Source: Patescibacteria group bacterium (lineage in GTDB: Bacteria; Patescibacteriota; Dojkabacteria; SC72; T1SED10-24). From it: a stretch of 10,147 bases of DNA. Within the stretch, counting starts at the first letter, position 1. Each line of letters starts with the position of its first letter. The stretch spans positions 1-10,147 of the forward strand of contig SLHS01000010.1 of assembly GCA_007136035.1 (NCBI GenBank), given 5' to 3'. Position numbers and translations under genes: made by a program. Below are positions 1-5,421 of this stretch, in pieces. The notes below the pieces were generated by a model. The model saw only the letters and a list, made by a program, of their open reading frames with translations. It had not been told where the DNA came from and made no database searches.

Positions 1-2
1 AT

Positions 3-534
3 GTTGAGCGACTTACGAAATTCAAAGTCGGAAATTATCAAAACATGATTTTCAAAAACAATTCTTTCGATGCTTGTTACGGTGTAGAAACTCTATCTCA
101 TGCAACAGATCTAAATAAAGTTGTTAAAGAAATTTATCGAGTAGTTAAACCAAGCGGAACGTGTGTTTTTTTTGAATACAAAATCAAAAACATTGAAAAA
201 ATGTCTGAGAGGGAAAGATATTACTATAAATTAATAAAAAAAAGGATCTTCCATGAATTCTTTGGATAAATTCCAAAACAAAGAATTTGAGAAAATTTTA
301 GAAAAACAAGGTTTTCAAAACATTCAAAGTTTAAATCTAACACCCATGGCAATGAAATCCTTCAAAAGATTATACCTATATGCTCTGATACCGTACCAAG
401 GAATACGTTTATTTCATTTGCAAAAAAAGTTTATTAACACAACTGCTGCAGTAGAGTATTTTAATATGGCTAGAAAAGGATATTTAAACTATTATTTGTA
501 TACTGCCAAAATACCTCCAAGAAAGAATAAATAA
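3..534 (+). pseudogene. SAM-dependent methyltransferase (Erg6/sterol-methyltransferase-like), 5'-truncated by window and frameshifted
   Basis: The C-terminal half of a class I SAM methyltransferase is read in two frames. The first frame is open from the window edge to 269 and contains NSFDACYGVETLSHATD and the RVVKPSGTCVFFEY strand, which match the post-motif II and III signature of Erg6/SMT-type methyltransferases (F-D-x-x-Y-x-x-E-x-x-x-H-A, then R-V-x-K-P). The second frame (about 238-534) continues with a helix ending in LEKQGFQNI and a tail that finishes Y-x-x-x-T-A-K-I-P, as expected for this family's C-terminus. The frames meet at eight A residues (236-243). Removing one A joins LIKK to GSSMNSLDKF in one frame, so the break is a +1 shift. 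The methyl acceptor cannot be told. The break may be a true pseudogene, a homopolymer sequencing error, or a site rescued by transcriptional slippage. The SAM-binding G-loop lies outside the window. Confidence 0.75.
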
Positions 535-562
535 AAAAAATTATTTTCTACCATGTTTAAAC

Positions 563-636
563 CTTTTTACACTCCTTCAATTGTCTCATTTTAGATCCCA
601 GACCCATGTGTCCCACCATACTCCAAAAATTTTTTT
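563..636 (-). repeat. Dispersed G-rich intergenic repeat, copy 1
   Basis: This is one of three intergenic copies in the same orientation (also 1749-1797 and 2499-2550). Read on the minus strand, the core runs ATGGTGGGACACATGGGTCT and then GGGATC, with TTTTTGGAG before it and AAAATGAG after it. Copies 1 and 3 share the core, the AAAATGAG and a following GTGTAAAAA. Copies 1 and 2 share the leading AAAATTTTTGGAG. The element runs opposite to both flanking genes, so it is not simply a 3' untranslated region of a neighbour. One frame encodes the peptide WWDTWVWDLK followed by a stop. The function is unknown. Confidence 0.75.
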
Positions 637-644
637 GCTATAAT
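636..644 (+). promoter_or_regulatory. Extended -10 promoter element
   Basis: TGCTATAAT is a perfect extended -10 box. It sits directly after the T-run that ends the repeat copy, and there is no recognisable -35 at the expected distance. It could be a second, upstream promoter for the Fic gene, or it could drive a short RNA. In AT-rich DNA a chance match is possible. Confidence 0.35.
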
Positions 645-670
645 TTGTAAGTAATTTTATTTTATATTTA

Positions 671-706
671 CAATTACCTTGTCAATTAACTTGACAATTA
701 TTTTAC
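671..706 (+). repeat. Three 12-bp imperfect tandem repeats in front of the Fic gene
   Basis: CAATTACCTTGT, CAATTAACTTGA and CAATTATTTTAC follow each other without a gap, each beginning with CAATTA. They cover the -35 box and its upstream flank. The 12-bp spacing is close to one helical turn, which would put successive CAATTA sites on roughly the same face, as is common for operators or iterons. This array also contains the 7-bp inverted repeat at 679-697. Confidence 0.5.
679..697 (+). promoter_or_regulatory. Operator-like perfect inverted repeat overlapping the Fic -35 box
   Basis: TTGTCAA, a 5-nt spacer TTAAC and TTGACAA form a perfect 7-bp dyad. The right arm contains the -35 hexamer TTGACA, so a dimer bound here would block RNA polymerase. 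The Fic product has a C-terminal winged helix, so autoregulation is a reasonable inference but is not shown. Confidence 0.55.
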
Positions 707-719
707 ATATCCATATAAT
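691..719 (+). promoter_or_regulatory. Perfect consensus sigma70 promoter for the Fic gene
   Basis: TTGACA (691-696), a 17-nt spacer and TATAAT (714-719) match the sigma70 consensus at all 12 positions. The -10 box ends 5 nt before ATG 725, so transcription would start at or next to the start codon. No Shine-Dalgarno sequence is present. The transcript is therefore probably leaderless, or has about 9 nt of leader if ATG 734 is used. Confidence 0.85.
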
Positions 720-724
720 AGATT

Positions 725-1732
725 ATGATAAATATGAAGTACAAACTAACTAAAAAACTCTTAGAAAACATCTCCTCTATTGAAAGACTTTACGGACAAT
801 TAGAATCACAAGTAGTCCCTAGAGAATTACTTCTTAACCTAGAAAAACATAATCTTGTTCAATCCTCTTTTTCTTCAAACAGTATTGAAGGTAATCCACT
901 CTCTCAAGAGGAAGTAACTAACTTAATATTAGGTGGTAGAGTCCCTGCAAACAGAGATGAGAAAGAAGTAAAAAACTACTTTGAAATATTAAAGAAGATT
1001 GGGAAGGAATATGACAGTTTGGATATGGATACTATACTTAAAATTCACAAAGAACTTTTAAAAGGAGTTGAGGATCAAATAGGAGGAGAAATTAGAAACA
1101 GAAAGGTTGTTGTTGGTAATCCTTCCCAGGAGGGTACTATTGTTGTAAAACATGATCCACCAAAACATACAAGGAAAGAAATAGAGAAACTTCTTGAGGA
1201 ATTAATAGAATGGACTAGTACTTCAGAAGAATTACCCATATTAAAAGCTGGAATATATCATCATGAATTTGTATATATCCATCCTTTTGCAGATGGAAAC
1301 GGTAGAGTTTGCAGATTAACGACTACACTGTTTTTAGACAAGTTAGGATACAAAATAAATAAGTATTTTATACTTGATGATTACTATGATACAGATAGAA
1401 TTCAATATTCAGATTCTTTACACTCTGCTGATAGAGGAGATAAAACAGAATGGTTAGAGTACTTTACAGATGGTGTTAAATATTCTTTACAATCTGCATT
1501 AGCTAAGATAGAGGAAGGATTAAAGAGTATATCTTTCGATATGAGGCCTACAAAGAGAGAAAAAGATGTTCTAGAGTTAATAAAGAAATACAAAGAGATT
1601 ACTTCTTCTGACGTTTCAAAGGATTTAAACATTTCAAGACAACAGGCTTTTAATCTTTTAGACAGTTTGGTTTCCAAGGGTTATTTAGAGAAACAGGGTA
1701 GTACAAAAAATAGTTTTTATATACTCAGGTAG
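725..1732 (+). CDS. Fic family protein (AMPylase/adenylyltransferase) with C-terminal winged helix
   Basis: Fic proteins transfer AMP, or a related nucleotide moiety, from a nucleotide to a hydroxyl side chain of a target protein. The catalytic motif is intact, HPFADGNGRVCR at residues 186-197, with His186 as general base and the D-G-N-G-R phosphate-binding loop. An N-terminal inhibitory motif of the (S/T)xxxE(G/N) type is seen at residues 51-56 (SNSIEG), which makes this a class II Fic, normally self-inhibited through Glu55. The segment GGEIRNRKVVVG (120-131) and the following KHDPP match the usual Fic region before the core. Residues about 276-335 form a winged helix, with the likely recognition helix at SRQQAFNLLDSLVSKGYLEK. 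The length of 335 residues is usual for Fic-HTH proteins. The gene is monocistronic with its own consensus promoter and dyad. ATG 734 is an alternative start. The target protein is unknown; it could be a stand-alone regulator or a toxin-like gene. Confidence 0.93.
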   Translation: MINMKYKLTKKLLENISSIERLYGQLESQVVPRELLLNLEKHNLVQSSFSSNSIEGNPLSQEEVTNLILGGRVPANRDEKEVKNYFEILKKIGKEYDSLDMDTILKIHKELLKGVEDQIGGEIRNRKVVVGNPSQEGTIVVKHDPPKHTRKEIEKLLEELIEWTSTSEELPILKAGIYHHEFVYIHPFADGNGRVCRLTTTLFLDKLGYKINKYFILDDYYDTDRIQYSDSLHSADRGDKTEWLEYFTDGVKYSLQSALAKIEEGLKSISFDMRPTKREKDVLELIKKYKEITSSDVSKDLNISRQQAFNLLDSLVSKGYLEKQGSTKNSFYILR

Positions 1733-1748
1733 TTTTTATTTTAATATT

Positions 1749-1797
1749 CGTTCCAGACACACATGTCCCGCCATACTTCAAAAACTCCAAAAATTTT
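1749..1797 (-). repeat. Dispersed G-rich intergenic repeat, copy 2
   Basis: This copy lies between the convergent Fic gene and the 110-codon minus-strand gene, starting right after that gene's stop. On the minus strand it reads AAAATTTTTGGAG, then an extra TTTTTGAAG, then TATGGCGGGACATGTGTGTC and TGGAACG. It is the most diverged copy. The frame equivalent to that of copy 1 gives WRDMCVWNEY and a stop. Confidence 0.65.
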
Positions 1798-2130
1798 CTA
1801 ATAAACTCTAGAAGCTATCGTTGTGTACATAAAGTATTTATTTATCCACTCCTGTGTAGAATTGTACCCATTATCATACTTAAAATAATCTACCCATATC
1901 TCTCTCATTCTAAGTAATTCCTTGTATTGGGGATATGTTAATTTAGATTTTTTAGACAAATCAAAAAGTTCTAAAGATCTTTTAAATGCCATCTCTGCAT
2001 ATTCTTCATTTCCTTTATCTCTCCAATTCATCGCCCTGTATACTTCACTACCTATATTTGCCATTTGCACTAAAAAAGGTTTTTTATACCAATCACCCTG
2101 TAATTGATTTTTATGCTGAATACCCAACAT
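1798..2130 (-). CDS. Small conserved protein of unknown function, coupled to the DUF5674 gene
   Basis: A 110-residue soluble, probably all-helical protein. The segment QMANIGSEVYRAMNWRDKGN (about residues 22-41), followed by AFKRSLELFDL and by RMREIWVDYF near residue 74, resembles a small family I know from CPR and other bacteria with the pattern NIGSEV-x-RA-x-x-W-x-x-K-x-N, then a F-x-R-(A/S)-L-E-L-x-D-L helix. I know of no biochemical function. It has no signal peptide and no membrane segment. Its ATG overlaps the stop of the upstream DUF5674 gene (TAATG, one shared base), so the two are almost certainly translated from one mRNA. It ends next to repeat copy 2. A toxin-antitoxin role is possible from size and layout only, and nothing in the sequence proves it. 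Confidence 0.8.
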   Translation of the reverse strand: MLGIQHKNQLQGDWYKKPFLVQMANIGSEVYRAMNWRDKGNEEYAEMAFKRSLELFDLSKKSKLTYPQYKELLRMREIWVDYFKYDNGYNSTQEWINKYFMYTTIASRVY

Positions 2131-2471
2131 TATTTAATAATTTTAGAATTAACAATATCTAAAATCCTTTTTTTTATTTCTTCGTCCTCAATATCTCCAG
2201 AGTTATTACCTTGAGAAGGTCTTAGGTTAATCATTGAATCAAACTCTATACTCTCCTCTCCTGTCAATTCAGGATATATATTAATACCCCAAAGGTTCTC
2301 CTGCTTAGCACCTAAATCTAGTAAATATGCTTCTTGGTCTGAATGTAACTCTGCATCTACAACTAAATCACCCCTCTCAACATCTACTACAGCCTTAACC
2401 AAATTACCAAACATCTTAGATGCCATCTCCTGTAATTCCTTTTTGCTGATTTTTTGTTCTACTATTTTCAT
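2130..2471 (-). CDS. DUF5674 family protein
   Basis: A 113-residue protein with the hallmarks of the DUF5674 family: the strand pair KAVVDVERGDLVVDAELHSD (residues 26-45), the segment GAKQENLWGINIYP (54-67) and MINLRPSQGNNSGDIEDEEI (80-99). In other members these appear as ELHADxExLLxxxGSKQxxLWGxNxYP and SLINIRPSQGNRSMEIxD. The family's function is unknown. A GTG at 2477 would add two codons, but ATG 2471 is preferred because a perfect extended -10 box ends 6 nt before it, and the putative transcript would begin at this ATG. There is no Shine-Dalgarno sequence. The stop overlaps the ATG of the downstream 110-codon gene, which suggests translational coupling. Confidence 0.88.
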   Translation of the reverse strand: MKIVEQKISKKELQEMASKMFGNLVKAVVDVERGDLVVDAELHSDQEAYLLDLGAKQENLWGINIYPELTGEESIEFDSMINLRPSQGNNSGDIEDEEIKKRILDIVNSKIIK

Positions 2472-2477
2472 CCCCAC

Positions 2478-2486
2478 ATTATATCA
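2478..2486 (-). promoter_or_regulatory. Extended -10 promoter of the DUF5674 operon
   Basis: On the minus strand TGATATAAT is a perfect extended -10 element (TGnTATAAT). There is no good -35 box, as is typical for extended -10 promoters. The hexamer ends exactly 6 nt before ATG 2471, which places the expected start of transcription on the A of the start codon. Confidence 0.65.
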
Positions 2487-2498
2487 AGATTTCAATTC

Positions 2499-2550
2499 TT
2501 TTTTACACTACCTCATTTTGGATCCCAGCTCCATACATCCCACCATAACT
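2499..2550 (-). repeat. Dispersed G-rich intergenic repeat, copy 3
   Basis: This copy lies between the S66 remnant and the DUF5674 promoter. On the minus strand it reads TTATGGTGGGATGTATGG, AGCTGGGATCC, then AAAATGAGGTAGTGTAAAAA. It shares AAAATGAG and GTGTAAAAA with copy 1, although about 9 nt lying between them in copy 1 are missing here. The frame equivalent to that of copy 1 encodes WWDVWSWDPK followed by a stop. Confidence 0.72.
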
Positions 2551-2553
2551 TTA

Positions 2554-2778
2554 TTAAATCTTAACATCGACATCTAATCCCAACTCAATATTGAGCATGG
2601 TGTTATCTCTGAGGTGACCAAAATGAGAATCGTATATAACAGGGAAATTATAATTTTTTAAGACTGTATCTAATATATTTTTCATATCCGCACCATCTTT
2701 AAATTTCGTAAAAGGAGTTTGACCAATTATCAAACCTTGAATAGTATTAAAATATCCAAGCATTTCTAACCTTTTCAA
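2554..2778 (-). pseudogene. C-terminal remnant of an S66 LD-carboxypeptidase (LdcA/MccF-like)
   Basis: The 74 residues match only the end of peptidase family S66, which cleaves the L,D bond of murein tetrapeptides or related amide substrates. Visible are EMLGYFNTIQGLIIGQ (the L-x-x-x-G-x-x-x-x-I-x-G-(L/I)-(I/V)-x-G strand), the helix ILDTVLKNY, and FPVIYDSHFGH, in which the final His corresponds to the catalytic triad His, then a short tail equivalent to L-P-I-G. The whole N-terminal domain with the nucleophilic Ser, and the segment with the catalytic Glu, are missing: a stop in the same frame lies at 2788-2790 and unrelated coding DNA begins there on the other strand. Intact members are about 300 residues long. 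The fragment cannot be an active enzyme. Its only in-frame starts are TTG or an internal ATG. Confidence 0.72.
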
Positions 2779-2779
2779 A

Positions 2780-2953
2780 ATTAAAAACTACATAGGAGGT
2801 GCAACATTTTTAGAAATGTATGATGCATTTAGATTAAACAAAAGCATTTTTATATACAACCAAATTCCAAAAGGAATACTTAGAGATGAAATCATTGGTT
2901 TTAAACCAATAGTATTAAATTCTGATTTAAAAGTACTAACAAGAAAAAAATAG
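2780..2953 (+). pseudogene. C-terminal remnant of a nucleoside 2-deoxyribosyltransferase-like protein
   Basis: In the plus frame, IKNYIGGATFLEMYDAF, then LNKSIFIYNQIPKGILRDEI, then FKPIVLNSDLKVL leads to a TAG stop. This matches the C-terminus of a family related to nucleoside 2-deoxyribosyltransferases, common in archaea and CPR, with the pattern (G)IKxYIGGxTxxEMxxA, L-x-K-x-I-(F/Y), I-P, D-E-I, P-I-V-L-N-G-D-L. The N-terminal half, where the first substrate-binding motifs lie, is missing: in-frame TGA stops are at 2720 and 2738, and homology starts at about 2774-2786. ATG 2816 is the only good start and would give a 45-residue fragment. An alternative is a real short protein from ATG 2816, but I favour a decayed gene. 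Confidence 0.62.
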
Positions 2954-2970
2954 ATATATTTTTCCCTATT

Positions 2971-2979
2971 TGTTAAAAT
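2971..2979 (+). promoter_or_regulatory. Extended -10-like promoter of the nitroreductase gene
   Basis: TGTTAAAAT fits TGnTAnnnT and ends 7 nt before the nitroreductase ATG, with no Shine-Dalgarno sequence in between. The layout is the same as for the Fic and DUF5674 genes and would give a leaderless or nearly leaderless mRNA. Confidence 0.45.
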
Positions 2980-2986
2980 TAGAGAT

Positions 2987-3505
2987 ATGAATGTCTTAGA
3001 CTGTATAAAAACAAGAAGATCAATTAGAAAGTACAAAGATAAACCCATACCTCAAGACATTATTGACAAAGTTATAAAGTGTGGACAAATGGCACCTTCT
3101 GCACACAACACACAGCCCTGGGCTTTTGTAGTTGTTAAAGATAAGAAAAAATTAGAAAAACTATCACAAACACATCAGTGGGCACCATTTGTAAAAGATG
3201 CACAGCTTTGTATTGTGCTTTGTTGTACAAAAACACAAGAAATTAATAAATCGGCAATGCATATGAGTGTAGCTTGTGCAGCACAGAATATGTTACTTGC
3301 AATTCACAACTTTGAACTTGGTAGTTGTTGGACATATGTACATGATTTGAAAGATTCTTCAGTTGAACAAAAGGTAAAAAAAATTCTAGAAATTCCAAAA
3401 GATATCGACGTTATTTGTATGCTCCCAATTGGTTATCCAGACCAAACCAGAAGTGAAAAGGAAATAAAAAGCAAGGAAGAAGTAGTACACAACGAAAAAT
3501 GGTAA
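2987..3505 (+). CDS. Nitroreductase family protein (FMN-dependent)
   Basis: A 172-residue cytoplasmic flavoprotein of the nitroreductase fold, which uses NAD(P)H and bound FMN to reduce nitro compounds, quinones or enones; the physiological substrate is unknown. The N-terminal CIKTRRSIRKYKDKPIP (residues 6-22) supplies the Arg pair that holds the FMN phosphate. APSAHNTQPWAFVVV (36-50) is the classic second FMN motif. SVACAAQNMLLAIHNFELGSCW (94-115) is the dimer and cofactor helix, and MLPIGYP (145-151) is the last conserved strand. The protein is short for the family (180-220 is common) but all blocks are present, so it looks functional. There is no Shine-Dalgarno sequence; the -10-like box at 2971-2979 suggests a leaderless message. 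The following TspO-like gene is 77 nt away on the same strand. Confidence 0.92.
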   Translation: MNVLDCIKTRRSIRKYKDKPIPQDIIDKVIKCGQMAPSAHNTQPWAFVVVKDKKKLEKLSQTHQWAPFVKDAQLCIVLCCTKTQEINKSAMHMSVACAAQNMLLAIHNFELGSCWTYVHDLKDSSVEQKVKKILEIPKDIDVICMLPIGYPDQTRSEKEIKSKEEVVHNEKW

Positions 3506-3582
3506 TTTTAAAAAATTTGTTGCCTTCAAAAAAACTATATGCTACTATGCCTCTTGTATTGTAATTTTTCTTTAAACTCACA

Positions 3583-4377
3583 ATGAAAAATAATCCACTG
3601 CTTCTTAAAATCATTGTCCTTTTCACTTATTTACTAATGGTTACTGTAAATGCACTCGCAAATATCCTACCAATTGCAGGAGTAACAACAGAAGAAATAT
3701 CAGATTTTTACCCTGACCTGTTTGCCCCTATTGGTTTTACATTTGCTATTTGGGGAGTAATATACTTGCTCCTGGGTGGTTATATACTTTACCAAATAGG
3801 GCTTTTTCAGACAAAGAAAAAAAATCGTAAAAGAGAGGAATTATTTCAAAGCATTGCACCGTACTTTATATATTCTTCATTAGCAAATACTCTTTGGATT
3901 TTTGCTTGGCACGACAAACTAATACTCCTCTCACTACTTCTAATGCTTATCATTCTGTATTGCTTAATTAAAATTGCCAATATATTACGAAATAAAAAAT
4001 TTGATTTCAAAGAAAAACTTTTGATCTTTGCACCATTTACAATATATTTTGGCTGGATTACTGTAGCTACAATAGCTAATATTACAACTTTTCTTGTTAG
4101 CATTAGATGGTACGGCTTTGGATTAGCAGAAGATCAATGGACTGCCATTGTACTTATTATCGGAGCAATAATAGGTATTGTGAAGATAGTAAAAGATAGT
4201 GATATACTCTACGGATTGGTATTTCTTTGGGCATATTTGGGAATATTTATAAAACACATCTCTCCCAGTGAATTTGATTCTGAATATGGTTTGATAATCA
4301 CTACAGCACCAATAACCATAGTTATGTTGATAGTATCCAAAATATATGTGTTTTTGAAAAATAAAGATATACATTAA
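3583..4377 (+). CDS. TspO/MBR-like tryptophan-rich membrane protein
   Basis: A 264-residue integral membrane protein resembling the longer bacterial form of the TspO/MBR (translocator/benzodiazepine receptor) family, whose small members bind porphyrins. Family features are NALANILPIAGVTTEEISDF (residues 23-42), then FAPIGFTFAIWGVIYLLLGGYILYQ (48-71), SSLANTLWIFAWH (98-110) and YFGWITVATIANITT (155-169). About seven hydrophobic helices can be drawn, near residues 7-30, 50-74, 92-109, 112-134, 147-170, 186-203 and 206-225, plus a last one near 238-258. A basic loop, KKKNRKREE at 78-86, is probably cytoplasmic. The substrate and function of this long subfamily are not established. No promoter or Shine-Dalgarno sequence is clear, and cotranscription with the nitroreductase is possible. 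Confidence 0.8.
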   Translation: MKNNPLLLKIIVLFTYLLMVTVNALANILPIAGVTTEEISDFYPDLFAPIGFTFAIWGVIYLLLGGYILYQIGLFQTKKKNRKREELFQSIAPYFIYSSLANTLWIFAWHDKLILLSLLLMLIILYCLIKIANILRNKKFDFKEKLLIFAPFTIYFGWITVATIANITTFLVSIRWYGFGLAEDQWTAIVLIIGAIIGIVKIVKDSDILYGLVFLWAYLGIFIKHISPSEFDSEYGLIITTAPITIVMLIVSKIYVFLKNKDIH

Positions 4378-4401
4378 TAACTTCCCTCTTTAATGTTTCC
4401 C

Positions 4402-4431
4402 TTGACAGGTATAAAGTATTCATAATAGACT
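4402..4431 (+). promoter_or_regulatory. Candidate promoter for the prepilin / surface-protein operon
   Basis: A perfect -35 hexamer TTGACA (4402-4407) is followed after 18 nt by TAGACT (4426-4431), a 4-of-6 match to the -10 consensus. TAAAAT (4431-4436) is a better hexamer but at too wide a spacing of 23 nt. The site lies in the 85-nt gap between the TspO-like and prepilin genes and would leave a leader of about 25 nt. Confidence 0.35.
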
Positions 4432-4462
4432 AAAATAGTAATAAAACTTAAATGTGATTTTT

Positions 4463-5398
4463 ATGAATAAATATTCTGGACAAGCCTTAGCCATAGTTCT
4501 TGTCCTTCTAATAGTGGGGAGTATAATAGGTTTCGCGTTATATGCTCGTATGATTAGAGAATCAGAACGTGTAGTAGATGAGAAAGCTTCCTCCGAAGCA
4601 AATGAATTAGTAGAAACAACAATAGGGTTTATGAGTACATTAGGGTATGACCAAATAAAAAATGAAAATGTACTTTGGCAAATCAATGAATGTACGGATG
4701 TCAATCTTCAGTCTAATGACGGTTGCAGAACAAACAATCTCACATTGCAAGAAGTTGAAGATCTCCTTCAAGAGATGGGGATAGAAAACCCAGACCTATC
4801 AGATTTCGAGCGCGATATTAATTATTGCGTAATGGAATTAGCTTTATATAGCTCAGCTAGCCTAGGAATTACTATTGACAAAGATTACTCTTATCCAATT
4901 TTTTTTAATAATGCAGAAAATTTAGAAAATTGTGAGATAACATTTACAATGGAAAAACTTGAGGAAGGGACCAATAGCTTTGTCATGTCAACTTTTTATG
5001 CACATAGAAACGAGAGCGGGGAGTTGCTGAATTACAAACCATATCAATTCGAAGATATAGTTGGATTTAAGTATGGTGAGGAAGGTGGAAATAACTGGGA
5101 AGAATATACTACCGGCACAGATTTGACTTTCTCATCAAGTGGCACTTACCCTATTAAGAAAGATTTAGAAAGTACACTTTATGCAATCGATGAAATCCGT
5201 TTCAAATCTTTGGGAGGAAAATCTAAATTAATATGGAATGCGAACAGTGATTGTGAACTAGAAGATCCTCTTTGGATAGAAGTAGGAGCAACTTGTGGTG
5301 GAAATTACGTAGGTAAGAGTTTCATTATGCCGGAAGAATCTTTTGCCCCACCAATGTTTGATTATGTTTATTTTCAAGGAAAAGGTGGTTTAAATTAA
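4463..5398 (+). CDS. Prepilin-like (PilX-type N-terminus) secreted protein
   Basis: From ATG 4463 the protein has 311 residues. It starts with a short polar leader, MNKYSG, followed by a hydrophobic helix QALAIVLVLLIVGSIIGFALYARM and then a charged amphipathic helix rich in E and K (RESERVVDEKASSEANELVE). This is the layout of PilX/class-III type IV prepilins, with a likely prepilin peptidase cut after Gly6. The usual Glu at mature position 5 is absent (Ile here), as in PilX-like minor pilins. The remaining 250 residues have six Cys and low similarity to anything I recognise. The end PPMFDYVYFQGKGGLN is glycine-rich. A GTG at 4454 would add three residues but would lengthen the leader, so ATG 4463 is preferred. 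The gene is followed after 23 nt by the gene for the giant secreted protein and probably forms an operon with it. A role in a surface filament is inferred. Confidence 0.75.
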   Translation: MNKYSGQALAIVLVLLIVGSIIGFALYARMIRESERVVDEKASSEANELVETTIGFMSTLGYDQIKNENVLWQINECTDVNLQSNDGCRTNNLTLQEVEDLLQEMGIENPDLSDFERDINYCVMELALYSSASLGITIDKDYSYPIFFNNAENLENCEITFTMEKLEEGTNSFVMSTFYAHRNESGELLNYKPYQFEDIVGFKYGEEGGNNWEEYTTGTDLTFSSSGTYPIKKDLESTLYAIDEIRFKSLGGKSKLIWNANSDCELEDPLWIEVGATCGGNYVGKSFIMPEESFAPPMFDYVYFQGKGGLN

Positions 5399-5410
5399 TA
5401 ATTTGATTGA

Positions 5411-5416
5411 AAAAGG
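5411..5416 (+). promoter_or_regulatory. Weak Shine-Dalgarno site that fixes the start of the large surface protein
   Basis: AAAAGG lies 5 nt before ATG 5422. It supports that start over the TTG at 5407, for which no ribosome binding site is seen. It is one of the few Shine-Dalgarno-like sites in front of a gene in this window. Confidence 0.45.
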
Positions 5417-5421
5417 TTAAT

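Noticed and set aside
585..636. G-rich repeat as the 3' end of a tRNA, because the plus strand shows a CCCACCA-like end
   Set aside because: No T-loop (TTCRA) or anticodon arm can be placed at the required distances upstream in any of the three copies.
671..706. CRISPR array or replication iterons
   Set aside because: Only three 12-bp imperfect units without spacers, and no replication initiator gene or DnaA boxes nearby; a promoter-operator role explains them better.
1741..1800. Copy 2 of the repeat as a bidirectional terminator between convergent genes
   Set aside because: No stable hairpin can be formed; the only stem is GACA/TGTC with a 4-nt loop, and it is not conserved in the other copies.
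2720..2740. TGA read as glycine (Gracilibacteria/SR1 code), which would extend the remnant at 2741-2953 upstream
   Set aside because: No recognisable gene, including the 1213-codon one, contains an in-frame TGA. The extended frame would only be antisense to the S66 fragment.
2788..3048. Minus-strand open frame of 86 codons with hydrophobic character
   Set aside because: It lies antisense to the deoxyribosyltransferase-like remnant and the nitroreductase start, both recognisable on plus. Its hydrophobicity is what AT-rich antisense frames produce, and it has no family resemblance.
3506..3582. Terminator or promoter between the nitroreductase and TspO-like genes
   Set aside because: No hairpin and no well-spaced -35/-10 pair is visible; TTTAAA near 3572 is a weak match that I do not count.
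4123..4374. Antisense open frame within the TspO-like gene
   Set aside because: It is the shadow of a membrane-protein gene, with a low-complexity Tyr/Cys-rich translation and no start signals.
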